A stretch of 64,000 nt of DNA from Apophysomyces variabilis (Eukaryota; Mucoromycota; Mucoromycetes; Mucorales; Mucoraceae), in assembly GCA_002749535.1 (NCBI GenBank), contig MZZL01000408.1, forward strand, positions 1,938,631 through 2,002,630. The letters are read 5' to 3'. The notes under the pieces were generated by a model, which saw only the letters and a program-made list of their open reading frames with translations, was not told where the DNA came from and made no database searches. A program made the position numbers and the translations under genes. Positions 1 through 12,853 of this stretch are shown here, piece after piece (within the stretch, counting starts at the first letter, position 1; each line of letters opens with the position of its first letter).

Positions 1-32
1 TTGCTCAGTTTCAATCATTCGAAACCTTTTCT

Positions 33-2922
33 TCACAGTCCAGCATCTTTAGCTTGCTTAAATGCTACACTCTCCTCCATCTCTTTCATATGTCGGAGCT
101 TTTCTAATTTGTTTTGCTCCTTTAATGGTCCCGGCTGGTTTTGAAGAGGCTCAAACTCGTCTTCGTCGTCATCTCCAATTTCAAAGGAGGGCTTCAGTGG
201 AAGCTCCGGTCCTTCCGATTCAGGATGATCCAAGAATAGTTTTGCCTCACCGGAATATTTCGTTACTGATGCTTCAACTGCAGGTGGAAACAGCTGTTCA
301 TAGTTCTGAAGCGCCGAAGTGAGACGATCGTTTAGAGCCAAAACGTTGGCTAATCATACAAAAACATGCCATATAAGAAACAAAGTGATTCTTCTGTCAG
401 CGATTTACCTAATTTGTCTGTAGATGTCAGCCCAGGTATCAGCAAGCTAATGGCTGTATGAGACTCCTGGCATTGTTGGTAAAGTTGCTGCAACTATGTT
501 AACTACAGCGTTTTGTGATATGACCTAGCTAACCATAATCGCGTCCCCGGGTGGAAGAAGTTCAACAGTGTCTTCTTGTAATTTGGATTCAGCTGATAGC
601 ATTTCTTCCAATAACTCCACTTGAATGGTTGCTTCATCTATCAGTGAATCTGCCCCAGAGGCTGGTCTCGGCTCTGATTCTGGTAGTTTTGAACTCTCTA
701 TTGATGCACTTGAGGATCTTATTGACCCAACTTTGGAGCGTGTAACGGCTGCAAGGCGTTCCTGCAATGTGAGATGAGCCGTAGCTTGTGCTGTTGTAAC
801 CATCGCATTAGAATCTGTAGCAGACCGGGGTCCAGTGGATCCAGCCTCTTGCTCGGTTTTAGACGCAGCTAACATGGCATTACGAGTACAGGAAGCAGCA
901 ATATCACTCTGTATGCTTGCCATGTCCTGATCAGTAGGCTGAATAGGAATGGTTAAAAAGATCCTACAAGGTAAGTCAACAGTCTTACAGGGATATTCAC
1001 GTCAAGAAACGTTAATGTGTAGTTGATCTTTATAGATGCAGAAAGTGCCAGTAGGCCAGCAAGATCAAGGCTGGGATTTTTAGATAGATCGAGTCTCACC
1101 ATGGATTTGTTCTCAGGAAGGCACTCTGCTAATCCGATGGCAGCTATGTCAAAGGTTCCATTAAGTAATTGAATATTTCAGTTGAACCATACCTTCTGAC
1201 GCCAGCCCTGTGGCAGCCAAACGGAGTTCCTTCAGGGATCGATTGATGTATAATGCCTGTCTCACAGTCATCATCTGTAATACATCCGAATGTATTAATG
1301 CCCGAATAAACTATGCAATATGGTACTCACGCCTTCTGTGCTAGGATAATTCAGGGTATTTTGGCTAATATCTAGAGTCTCCAAGTTCTGGTTGTATTTC
1401 TTTGAAGAGACACTTAGTTCTGGAATAAAACGCTAGTGATACTTACTAAGGCTTCGCCAACGAAAACACATCCTTTGGAATCGATCTTGCAATCTTGCAT
1501 GGAAAGATATCGCAGACTGGTATTTCGACGCAACGCCTGGGCAATGTATTGGACGCCTTGGCGAATATCGTTGCTGTCAAGATTCAAACGTTCTAACCCA
1601 CTCCTATACTCTCTTGCACCATTTTCCCCGTCATCATAATCACGTAACATCACCCCCAGCCATATCGCTCCCTGTGGGTTTATACGGTTGCTGCACAGAG
1701 ATAGACAGCGCAAACAGGTGGACTTACGAACAGCCGAAGCCAACGTTTCTAGCTGTTGCGGTCGGAGGGAACAACCGTCTAGAGTCAATGAGCCCAATGA
1801 CGGCGCTGCCGGTAAGGCCGAAGGTACGATAGCGTTGGCAATATGTTGGATTGCTTTTCTGTCGGGTAGTGTGAGCGAGATGTCTATGCTTCGAAGAGCA
1901 GACGACTTCAATGATCCACTTGTGAATTAGCAACCGACACATTAACTCTATATCGATAATTACATACCCCCTTTACATATATCGCAATGTACTTAAAACC
2001 CGCCGTTTTCAATTTCTTATTCGCTGCTAAGTCCAAATGATGCAGCTTGTCATTCGTGAGTAAGCTGTGAAGGAGTATTTTGATTGACTACATCCAGCAG
2101 AGGTTAGAGTACAATGGATGTTCGCGATTCCGAACCCACATCATCTTCCAGGCCGCAGTCTTTCAGCACTAAACGTTCCAAACCGAAATTTAAGGAAAGA
2201 ACATCCGCCAATGGCTCTGCTGCTCTACGATCAATGTTTTGGTGGGAAAGATCCAACAAGCTCAGCGTTTGCAGATGCTGGTGCGTCTATTGCTTAAAGG
2301 TCAAGGAATTGCTCGCTATTCGCAAAAAACGGCCTACAATCACTGTGCTAACAAATACGTCTAGCATTGGTTCTTCCTTATTTCCACATGCATTTTCGTA
2401 AAACGTATATAGTTCTCTGGGTGTAACTGTTAAGGTATCGTCTATGTGGCGCTCTTCCATCGTCGTTGTTAGTGATGCAGACTCGTCGGAGAGAACATCG
2501 GCGTCATCAGAAGTTGGCTCGTCTTCCGTTGAAGATTTATATGGGTAATATTCTGTCGTCAGATGCCCGACAGAAAAACGTACTCGTTTCAATTCTTCAG
2601 GGGTTAACTCATCGCCTGGTTCTGTTACCGGTTTTGATTCTGGTTGAGAAAGCGTTGCATCGGTACCGGTGACATTTGGAGCTGCGGTGGGTGCCATCAG
2701 CTTTCGAAATAAGCCAGAATACCTCTGTTGCTGTGATGGTGTCTCAGGGGTTGGTGATGACTCGGTGAAGGTGAGCGTGGCTGAGGAGAGTCTCGAATTG
2801 AACGAGGAAAACCATGACGACGAAGGACGGGAGAAACGGGAATTATGTTTTAGAATGCTTTTGGCAGGTTTGCAGGATGGGTTATAAACGAAAGGAGGAT
2901 TGACTGATGCAAAAGACGCCAT
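33..2922 (-). CDS. PPP1R37-like leucine-rich-repeat regulator of protein phosphatase 1
   Basis: Multi-exon minus-strand gene. I start it at the ATG at 2922, in good context for the N-terminal exon, and end it at the TGA at 33-35. The first about 236 residues are low complexity and carry SILK (residues 22-25) and RVRF (about 113-116), the two classical PP1-docking motifs in their usual order, followed by a TVTPRELYTFYENAC block that resembles human PPP1R37. Then come ribonuclease-inhibitor-type LRRs (for example about 2280-1990 and 1911-1414: LGSLTLDGCSLRPQQLETLA, LERLNLDSNDIRQG), an acidic Ser/Thr-rich segment (923-525) and a charged C-terminal tail (341-33). At the end of the first large exon an in-frame TAG at about 2293 must be removed by an intron. 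A 72-nt gtattt...caatag segment fits, and the LRRs resume in frame after it. The remaining splice sites were not all resolved. Probable role: a PP1 targeting or inhibitory subunit in nucleus or cytosol (inference from family). Confidence 0.75.
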
Positions 2923-5914
2923 GGAACCACGTACGATAAGCAACGCTGGCGGACCTTTGAAGGGAAAAAAAAGGCAAGAAGGTTTTGCGGAAAGCAAAGC
3001 CAGCGCTGCACTCCGCTCTGGCAGTATTTCAACTGTATGCTGTGAAAGCGTCGTGCCTCACATAGTCATCATGTCGTTCATAGAGCTATCCTCCTCAATA
3101 TCTGCTAATTGCCTACATTGACGTTCCGGTGCACGAAAACCAGTTTTTAATGGTATCATTCATAGACACCAGTTCTGTCTACTTGTTCAATAATGCTTTT
3201 GTTTTCTTATCCTGCTCCCTTTCATTCTCCTAACTTTGCCTTTATTTACTCGCAAATATGAATCATCATGCAAAAGCTGATTAAGAAGAGTGTCACCTTT
3301 GCAGCTGGAGATCTTTCGGTTTCCTCTGTGCTGTGTCGCCATTCTCCCAGTTTTTTTGTTCGTTTCGCTACTATTCTTTCTTTTTCAATGAGCACTTTGC
3401 TCCCAGAGACATAAATCCTTTGGAAAAGTCCATCAGCGGTTATCAATAACTTGTAATGTCTAATCAACATAGCAAATCAGTAACTGTATATGACAGGAAA
3501 AAGCTTGGTTCCACGGAAACCGGAGCCTGGCATCTGCAATTATGAGACAAGTGCAATACGCGTAAACTCAAAAGATGATAGAAGGCGTGCCTGTTCGAAA
3601 CAAACCCCCAAGAGTTGCTGTTGTCACTGTCGGCATGTATCTTTTTAATCGCCTTGACGTCGTCTCCTCTATGTCTCTACTCTTTTATAGAATTTTGTGT
3701 AATCCGCCGATCGATATAACTTTTTTCTCGAAGAAGATATGACAGCATGTTCGTAGGGTCTGTGTGCATCTCTAGTAGTACAGATATCATTCATGCATAG
3801 ATCAACGTCTTACTAATCATAGTTATCTGAGATTGGCCATGACGGTTGGCTCGTTTCAGGGCTGAACAAAGCTTTCCAAGCAAAGTCAAGCATACTTAAA
3901 ATCGTAGGAACTTTAATTGCTGCAAACGAGGATTTTCTCCAAACCAACTACATTCTCGGGAGGTCTACCAGTTTATACAATTGGTCTGCCGATTATAGTT
4001 TTCGTTTTTTTTTTTTTTTTGCATGTCGGGTTGTATAGAAAGGCGTGGGCTTACGACAGCTATCCGCAAAAATACTAGCAAATGATATTCGACTCACTTT
4101 AGTTATAAAAGACGGTTATAACATTTAAGTTTGGTTTTCAATGCATTCTAAGCAAGAGGTGTTACGCAAACGGTGATTAACGTTAATCTGATATATCGAA
4201 GGAATCTTGAGTTCCTTTTTTTTTCAAAGATTATTTACGATAAGCAGAGACTGCTGGCGGAGATTCATTTCTCGGTAGAGACGGCAACTAAGCACGTCTT
4301 NGACGGTTATAACATTTAAGTTTGGTTTTCAATGCATTCTAAGCAAGAGGTGTTACGCAAACGGTGATTAACGTTAATCTGATATATCGAAGGAATCTTG
4401 AGTTCCTTTTTTTTTCAAAGATTATTTACGATAAGCAGAGACTGCTGGCGGAGATTCATTTCTCGGTAGAGACGGCAACTAAGCACGTCTTTCCCCTTGG
4501 GAACAGCACATGGGTTGACAACGTGGATACCCGTCACCAGGACCACACACTTTTCAGCAACATAAGAACGTTTAAAGAAGATTGCGAAGCTGAAAAATGA
4601 ATGTTGCTGACATATCTAATTGTCCTCTGGTTTCCCCTCACATCAACGACAGTACTTCTAAGAATTTGCCCGCATTTGCCATATGAGATATGGCAGGAGA
4701 GCACCCATTGTAGCTATCTGTAAATGTTTAGTTTTTTGTCTGCTCTGACCGACGACCAATGATGGTTGTACCGTTGAGCCCGCTGAAGAAGTACCTTTTT
4801 ACTTGTTTAGACGAGCAAAGATGATTTTTTTGCAGTTCTACGAAAGCGAAACAATGGCTACTTACTTATTGGCTGTTTGGCAAGCCATCTTAAAGGTCAG
4901 AGGTCCCAGTAATGGCTCGCCTCTATTGAATATCACATTAACCTAATGCGGGGCAGAAAATATTTGTTTTTGGAACGCTGTTTTCAATAAAGATAAGGCT
5001 TTGTAAATGTTGACCAGACGCAGGCATATTTCGTTAGTAGCCGATGCAAAGCTGTGATTGGCAGCCATCAAACCGGAAGGAAAAAGATTGACAGTTGCAC
5101 AGTAGGAAAACAAGTGGTCCATGTTTAGAAGGTGACAATGACAGATCTAAGAATCGTTTAGCGTCTCCATTCGAGAGTATTGTGGTTCTCTACAAAATCA
5201 TCTACTGTTCACTGAATGTAACCTTAAGATCAGGGTGTGGACTGTGACTGTCATGCTCTTTTCTCACATCTTCTCGCACTCTGCTTCTCCTGTTTTCCGC
5301 ACCCTATTACGGTTGGATCTAAAGAGATGTACTGCATGCGTTACTTTGTTCCGTTGTTATTGCTTCCATTTCCTGATGCGCCGCCTATTTTCGTGATCTT
5401 ATTTCTTATATCATTTTTCCTTCATCAAAAGCCATGGTAAGATCTTCACAGTGAAATTCGTACAAAACTAACACTATAACATTACAGCATCTATTGTACA
5501 TTGTTGTTAATCGCATTGTTTTCCTCTACATGTTACTGGGGCCAGGGGCGGTGCTGGATAGATCTGCAACATTCTGGATTATTTGACGCACGACAGGACT
5601 CCAATGCAACGTTTGGACAAGGTGAAGGATGGTGGAACTGGAAAGTGACCTTACCCATCGGACAATCATCGCTATAAGCAAATACCCCCACTCTCCCCCT
5701 ATTCTTTTGTAAATATACGATACTTTGTTCTATCTTGCAATGGATACATAAAATAACTGGCAATAAGTTTGAGAATACATGTGAAGTTTTGGGTGGTACA
5801 ATGCAAAAACCTTTTGCGGGAAAGCTTGAAATGCGGCCAGGATTACACAAGGTGGGACCAAATAAAAGTACGCTATGAGTCTTTTTTTCTCTTCAGTCGT
5901 CTTTCTTTCACACA
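2923..5914. other. Intergenic region, about 3 kb, containing an assembly gap
   Basis: No convincing coding signal. The ORFs here are short (100 aa or less), low complexity and without splice-supported extension. It holds the upstream region of the LRR gene at the left, the 190 bp duplicated block around an N (4111-4491), a T-run near 4006-4020, and the promoter side of the hydrolase at the right. Confidence 0.6.
4111..4491. repeat. Exact 190 bp direct repeat flanking a single N
   Basis: Bases 4111-4300 and 4302-4491 look identical over 190 bp, including a 9-T run. They start with gacggttataacatttaagt and end with agcacgtctt. They are separated only by the ambiguous base at 4301. This is the pattern of two contig ends that overlap but were joined with a placeholder N, so it is most simply an assembly artefact, not a biological tandem repeat. 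Confidence 0.95.
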
Positions 5915-7327
5915 ATGAACAGTATTCGCACAGCTATCCGTAAACTACCGCCTAGCACTGTCATCAAGGTTTTGCGAAAGGTCTTCTCCCTCCCAGCACC
6001 AGCAGCTCGATTGATCCTTAACGATGTGACGAGGCCACGCAAGGCACACAAACCCTGGATTCGCAAGGTTAACCACGACGATTGGACTGGATGTTGGATA
6101 GGCGAAAATGTAGAGGATCTGGATGATTCTGCTCTACATGACCGTATTGCAGAGGCCGACCTCATCTTTTTTAATGTACACGGTAAGGCAGAAATAAGTG
6201 TGGGGTTGAGATGAACCAATCGTTGACTTTTCCTCCTTTTTTTTAGGCGGAGGATTTCGAATTGGTACTTGTACTATGGTAAGTTTAGCTAAAAGTGATA
6301 GCTGATCGCCCCTCTGATTTCCTATTTTAGTACATGGATACATACATACAATGGGTTTCTATTATGAAGAAAAAATATAATATCAATGCGCTGATAATGT
6401 CCGTGGACTACAGGTAAGCTCAAACCTACTACGGGTCCGGTATACGCATAACTCACATAATACAACAGACTAGCGCCTGAATTCCGGTACCCTAGTCCCG
6501 TGGAAGACATTGTGCGAGCCTATGAGCACATTACACAAGTGCTGGGTGTGGATGGGTCTAAAATTATTGTCATCGGTGATTCCGCTGGCGCAGCTCTGGT
6601 TTTGGAAATGTTATTCATCACTCACGATCCAAGCATGTTCGAGATTGTGACCGAAGACGAAGCGGAGGATGAAGCAGTAATAAGCGAGCTTCCACGACCG
6701 GCTGGTACGGTCCTAATATCGCCTTTAGTCACGGATGAGACAACCTCTGAATCGTGGCAGGTTAACAGCCAATACGACTTCATCACTCAATACACAGCTA
6801 AAGTAATTAAAAAAGATTACTTTGAACTTCCTGACCCAGAGTCACCACCCGACCATCATCAACAGGTTCTTGGGATTGCAAAGCTTCAAACTGGTTTTCA
6901 GGCTTTTCTCTCGCCGTCTGTCCTGATGTTCGTCGGCAACAAAGAAGTTTTACGAGATGATGCATTGGAGTTAGCAGAAAAGGCAGAGCAGGACGGAGTG
7001 GCATGGCAAACAGTAGTTGAAGATTGCGTCCATGATTGGTTCTGTGTCCGAGAAGTTGTCAAGGATCGCGAAATTCTTGATCGTGCCGATGATAAATTTG
7101 CAGACTTTTGTTATCGCGCTTTAGCTCAACAAAATCCACTCGGTATGTACCGCCGCGCTAGTGAAGGCTTAGATGCAGTTCCGGAAGAAGACGATGAAGA
7201 TGACGAAGACGACTTCCATGAAGCGTTGACAACAAACAGTGATTTCGAAAGACAAATGCTGGAACGATTAGATCTTCATACTGATACGGGTTCCAAACGA
7301 TCGACGATGACTACTGTATATGTTTGA
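5915..7327 (+). CDS. Alpha/beta hydrolase, hormone-sensitive-lipase / steryl-acetyl-hydrolase type
   Basis: Four exons: 5915-6182, 6247-6278, 6331-6413, 6469-7327 (413 aa). All introns are GT-AG and the frame is preserved. Exon 2 is only 32 nt and completes the oxyanion-hole motif: HGGGFRIGTCTM, residues 89-100, is split by the first intron. The nucleophile elbow is GDSAG (Ser166). A likely acid is Asp291/292 in VLRDD and the general base is His316 in CVHDWF, which gives a complete Ser-Asp-His triad. The N-terminus is basic and hydrophobic (MNSIRTAIRKLPPSTVIKVL) and may anchor the protein to a membrane or lipid droplet. The C-terminus has an acidic EEDDEDDEDDFHEA stretch. The family hydrolyses ester bonds in lipids or acetylated sterols; the substrate here is unknown. 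A further upstream non-coding or short coding exon cannot be excluded. Confidence 0.9.
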
Positions 7328-9690
7328 TATCCCTCTCCTTTTCCATTTTCTTTGTTATTAGCTCCTGTACATAGTTGTTTTTTGTTATTAAAGAGCCTGC
7401 TAGTTTCCATAATCTGGCTTTCGCCCGTCATTATCATAACTCAACCAACTTGCTGGGAAGTACTCGAATGAAAACACACAGTGGACTATCGTGCAATAAT
7501 AGGACGAAGGGAAAGTATAATACAAACTTTTCCCCGACACACTAACTTTGTTTTCCTGAGCGGGAAGTGATGAAAGGATAACCAGCCCGCGGGCCAACAT
7601 TTAGTCATGAAACAGCCTTATTTTACATGGACTGTAGATTACATGAAAATTTACGCTAATCAACATAGATGTTGCGTGGTTGGAACTGTCGAGCTTGCAA
7701 TAGAAAGGAAAGAAATTAGTACCTTATCTTTGCCAAAACATATGCTTTATCTACTTTGCCCTGTATAGCCTCTGTGGCAGTGGATACTACAGATATGTAT
7801 GTTATGACCTTGTGTACGGACTAGATTGTGTAGCGACGATTTGTGCTTCGTTTATCTGGATAGTTTTTTCTCTGCGCACAGAAACGCGTATATAAAGACG
7901 GATCCCTCAAATGTCAGCATCCTCGCGTCTTCCGTTGTACTCAAATTGGCATACCATTCCTGACGTACATCCCATATGGTACTTCCTCGCCCTCACCCTT
8001 TATGCCTATCCATTCCCTCTTCCAAAATAAATGGTGACGTTGCCCATAGGCCATGCTATTACAATTGAAGAAATCGCTTAAAGACCCAATCGAAGAAGAG
8101 CTTGTTGAATTGCTGACAGCTCACCCTAAAATGGCCTTAACCCCGTTCCTCTTACCATGAGAGACACTGAAATCTGCTGGTACTTATCAACGGAGCTGAA
8201 GGGAGTCTTCCTGACTTTGACCTATCTAACGTTAAAAGCCCGCCGAACACGAGGTCTTGGACGGCGTGGAAAACATTTGTCAGCATGTAGAGCGGTCATA
8301 TCGGCTTGTATCCGTTAGCGGGCTTGGTTATATCGAGATAGATTGGAGCATCCATGGTTTGTTCGGGATTGATTAATAAATGTCATTGCCAAGACATCCT
8401 GATAGGTACTTGCTGTGAACATATCGAAGCATGCTAGCTATCATCTGACACTGTTTTCGTGGAAAGCCTATCTTGAATCAACGATTCTACAAGTAGCAGG
8501 TTGTCTCTGCCGGTCCAAAGAAGAGAACGGTTAAGAGTTCATGTGTGGATATTATTAGTGTATCTCTGTGTAAAGGAATGTTGAGCAGAATATAATATAA
8601 GCGCAAACACCTCGGCGTTGCAGAAATCTCTGGCGCCTGGAGGTGTGCGCTCCAATTTTTGCTGCCTTCCCCGCTGTACAACGTTGGGAAACATGTCATA
8701 TAATCTGGAAAAGGGACGTCAACGCCATCACCAATATCTTGTGCATTTTCTGATACATGAAGAGAATAACGGCGAGAGACTAGCCTTGTCACCAAACAAA
8801 CAAAGAATCCAATAGTACAGACGTCTTAGGATAATGCCTTTCCTATACCTATATCCCTGGGTATGTGTGGATATTGCGCTGCTTTGATTGGATACCCCTC
8901 AGCTTTGGAAAATCAGTCATTACTTGGATACTATGCAAAGATACCCAAGGAAACGGTAATTAGAAATGGCCAATAAAACCAGTTTCATTTTCTTCAGATG
9001 CTAGCGTGAGAAGTCTTATATGTCAGATGCCGTTGCACATTGAACACCTGTCTACCAGTCTAAAAGGCGTTACAGTTTCTGGTTTTCTCAGTCTTATTCT
9101 TTACGAGTGAAAGATTTATTGTTGTGAAATAAATTATTCGAAAAAGTCCGGAACGGATATTCCACTCTCTTTCTTTTTCAAGTAATAGTGAATCAATAGC
9201 TCTTAGGCTTGATATAAGTTTTTCTATAATGTAATTTTGTTAAAGCTCGATGATCTTCATAGAATGCTCTGAAAGTTTGTTTACTTGTTCGAAAATGCTT
9301 CGTGAGATAAGTTTCCTAACGCATCACCTTTTTACCTTCAGATTTAACATAAACCTCAATAGCAAGGTTCAGTAAAGAAGGATAGATCAGGATTACCCAT
9401 TGTTCTTATTCGGTTTCTGCGTTTTAATCTTCGTTGCTAGAACGACGGATGGAATCGGTTTCAAATCAATCGCATCAAGTGATAGAACACAAATAACAAA
9501 TGCCATTTTCATCCTTTGAAGGTTTTGGCGTGGTTTCCACAATATATCTTTAACTAAATTTTTAAAATCGGCTTCCAGGTGTACCCAAACCAGAGCGCGG
9601 TATCTGTACCTGTCAAAAACACTGACACTCCAAGTCAGGGACATCTTCGGAGTTTAATTTCGTGATCCCAACTCAACCAAAACAGACGGC
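7328..9690. other. Intergenic region, about 2.4 kb, possible decayed gene remnant
   Basis: No intact gene. Around 8046-8350 on the plus strand several short protein-like pieces occur in shifting frames broken by stops (for example IGHAITIEEIA, then EEELVELLTAHPKMALTP, then LINGAEGSLPDFDLSNVKSP). This could be a degraded coding sequence, but no family was recognised. The rest is AT-rich spacer. Confidence 0.35.
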
Positions 9691-12600
9691 ATGAAACACC
9701 GGAGCGCTTTCTTTCGTTTCTTGAACTTACCGTCATCCATGGATTCATCCGACAGACCGACATTAAGGAAGTCAAGGTCAAGCGCTTCTAACAGAAGCCA
9801 TAGGCGACCTGGACAACACAGGCGCACTTCAAAGTACGGCTCCATTCCTTACGATGACGATACCACGGCTCAACGCACGAAGTCTTTATTAAGGCGAAGG
9901 TCAACCATTCGCCGCCGCCATAGACGTGCTAGCAAGGACGATGAAGAGGAGGATTCAGAAAACCCGGAGGGTGAGATAGAACAAGAGGAGGAAGAGGAAG
10001 GCGACGAAACACCTCTGAGCGAGACAGAAGAGCAAGCAAGCGATCTGGGTGAAGCCGAATCTGACCACGATAGAGCCCGACGTCGGTCACGGCGTCGCAA
10101 TAGTCATGTAGAAGATATTGACCGGGCTTCGTTCAGTAGCGCGGAAAAAGAAATCACACTAAAGGATAGACAGGATGTAGGCTAATCGTTTGATATATGT
10201 GGCAGAGCTGACTGATAATGTTATAGGCGATGAACAAACAACATCCTTTTGGTCTTCCAATTTGGAAACCAGCGCTATACAAGAAATCACGGTCGGTAGT
10301 TCGCAAGGCTAATCGGGCTCTTCACTCCTCTCCATCTTCAGCGCCTGAACTGTTTCTAAACCCGGGCAATCTCCTATGGTTACTGATTTTTGGCTGGTGG
10401 CTTGCCTTAGTGATGTTTATCTTATCTATTCCATTAAGTATCATGCCTCCAGATGGACGCAAATATGGTTTAGTGATGCGTGAACTTTCTTTCTACCTGC
10501 TGTGGCCTTTTGGAAGATACGTTGAGCGTAGAGTGGATATCGTACCAACCACACTTGACGCGTCACATGAAGCTGATGAAGAAACCGGGCTGCTCCAAGA
10601 TCAACATAAACCAGAAGACAGGATCAGCTATTTGCGGTCTTTCTGTGATATCCTGAAATCCGGTCCGGCAGGGTGTCTGTATTACTTATTATTTTTCACT
10701 ATTGCAGGTAAGTGTCAACGGAAAAATATCCTTGTATAGAATGACATGAAACTATTTTGATAGCTCCACTTTTGCTTTTGGTATCTACCATTTGTTGGAT
10801 GTGCGTGGTTACAATTCCCATGGCTAAACTCAACTACATCTTGATACGCCACTTACGTCGCCATCCTCTTACACTCCGATTCCGATCTAGCCCTTCCGGT
10901 CTGTCGCAGCTGGAGGCTACAAATCAGCAACCTACTGTGATCTTGATGTGCACATACCAAGCAGTTGGCCTTCAGTACTATAAGTACACCTATGAGGGAA
11001 TTAACATTATGTTTATCAACTTGATCCCATTGGTTTTCTTTGTTATATTCGATGATTATGTTCTGAAACATTACCTACCTGATTCCTTCATAGCCCAACC
11101 TGCCTTTGTGTTTGCGCTATCCTTAGCATCTGTTATCCCATTGTCCTACTTTATCGGTATGGGTGTAAGCTCAGTATCCGCTCAAAGCAGCATGGGTGTC
11201 GGTGCCGTGATTAACGCCACATTTGGAAGTATCATCGAAATCATTTTATATTCGGTTGCGTTAATGAATGGCAAGAGCTTACTTGTCGAAGGATCTCTGA
11301 TTGGAAGTATCTTGGCTGGCGTGCTATTGATGCCAGGATGCTCGATGATTAGTGGTGGGATCAAACGAAAGGAGCAAAAATTCAACGCAAAAAGTGCAGG
11401 AGTTACTTCAACCATGCTTATTATGGCTATTATCGGTGCGCTTTCACCCACCTTATTTTTCCAGATGTTTGGCTCGGTAGGTTAAGTACAGGTTCTGAAA
11501 GTGTAACTGAACAACACAGTTTGAATTGCGGTGTACTGCATGCCCGGAAACGGTAGACGCTAATGGTACCATTGCTTGTGGGCGCTGCTACTATGATCAG
11601 ATGGACCCAGCACATGATCCAGTCTACCAAAACAGTGTGAAACCATTTACATGGATTTGCGCAGTAATTTTGCCGTCGGTAAGTAGCAAAACAAAGGTAG
11701 CCAAACAAAGATGACTTTGTTAAACATTTACAGGCCTACGTGATCGGCCTTGTGTTTAGTCTACACACACACGTCGATATGGTATGGAAAAGCGCTTCTA
11801 CTCAAGCAGAAACAACCCATCATCCGGAATCCACGCCATATTACCAGAAACTGGTGCCAAATCATATCATCTCTCAATTCTTGCATCCTATGCAACATAC
11901 ACAAGGGAACAATGCAGCAGAAATTTCCAGCGAGGCGTATAGACAGCATGCTATGACTGGTAAAGTGATGCGCTAGGAGCGATAGGCAATGTTAAAAATA
12001 CCGAGAAGATCCACTTCTTAGACCTTTAAATGCCATTGTTTTGGATAATCAGCACGGATCAACCCCGCAGAGTACGCAACAAAGAGTAGCTCCTGTCGCG
12101 TTTGTCCATGCTAAAGAACCTGAGGAGGAAGAAGAAGAAGAGTTGGCAGGACACGATTCTCCTAATTGGGGAAAAACTAAGAGTTTCACGATCCTATTTG
12201 CATGCACACTTTTGTACTCCATTATCGCAGAGATTCTTGTTGACACTGTCGATTTAGTTATGGAAAGTTTAGCTGTCGATGAGAAGTTTCTGGGACTGAC
12301 TCTCTTTGCGTTGGTACGGAATCCACAATCAGAATGGAACATTGGCTTAATACATTATGTAGGTTCCTAATATCACTGAATTTATGAACGCTATTTCGTT
12401 TGCTCTATACGGCAACATTGTACTCAGGTAGGTTAAAGTTATATATATATGAGGAAAGCACGTTTCTGTATTTTGACGCCCCTGAAGTATGGAAATCGGT
12501 TCGGCATACGCACTCCAGGTTTGTCTGTTACAGATCCCCGCAATGGTTGCCTTTTCATTGTGGTACAACTGGGGCAACGAAGAAATTGCACGTTATACTT

Positions 12601-12853
12601 TTAGGTAAATCGGAAATCTTATCGACTACGTCTTTTTTTTTTTTTACTTATCAAATGTATTAGCCTGATATTTCCTCGTTGGGATGCCATTGCGGTTATA
12701 TTCTCCGTCTTTCTTCTGACTTATACCTACCAAGAAGGGAAATCCAATTATTTCAAAGGATCTATCTTGATTCTCAGCTACTTCGTTCTAGTTGCTGGCT
12801 TCTTTTATATCCCTTCCTTTTCAAATTCAAGCATTTTGATCGGAACACATTAG
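9691..12853 (+). CDS. VNX1/CAX-family vacuolar cation/H+ exchanger
   Basis: Nine exons: 9691-10176, 10227-10707, 10764-11476, 11520-11678, 11734-11959, 12006-12313, 12363-12427, 12488-12604, 12664-12853. They join in frame to 914 aa. The first about 160 residues are a cytosolic region rich in Arg/Ser, then Glu/Asp. The block PELFLNPGNLLWLLIFGWW marks the VNX1-like subgroup. The two antiporter repeats are visible as GAVINATFGSIIEIILY (c-1-like) and PNITEFMNAISFALYGNIVL (c-2-like), each with the conserved acidic residue, embedded in hydrophobic helices. A loop carries CTACPETVDANGTIACGRC, two CxxC pairs. A central acidic EEPEEEEEEEL linker separates the halves. Expected role: exchange of Na+/K+ or Ca2+ for protons at the vacuolar or another endomembrane. 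An internal ATG at 9739 is an alternative start. The 46-nt fifth intron is the shortest. Confidence 0.9.

Noticed and set aside
4111..4491. Tandem duplication as a biological repeat or integration scar
   Set aside because: The two copies look identical and the only base between them is N, which fits an assembly join better.
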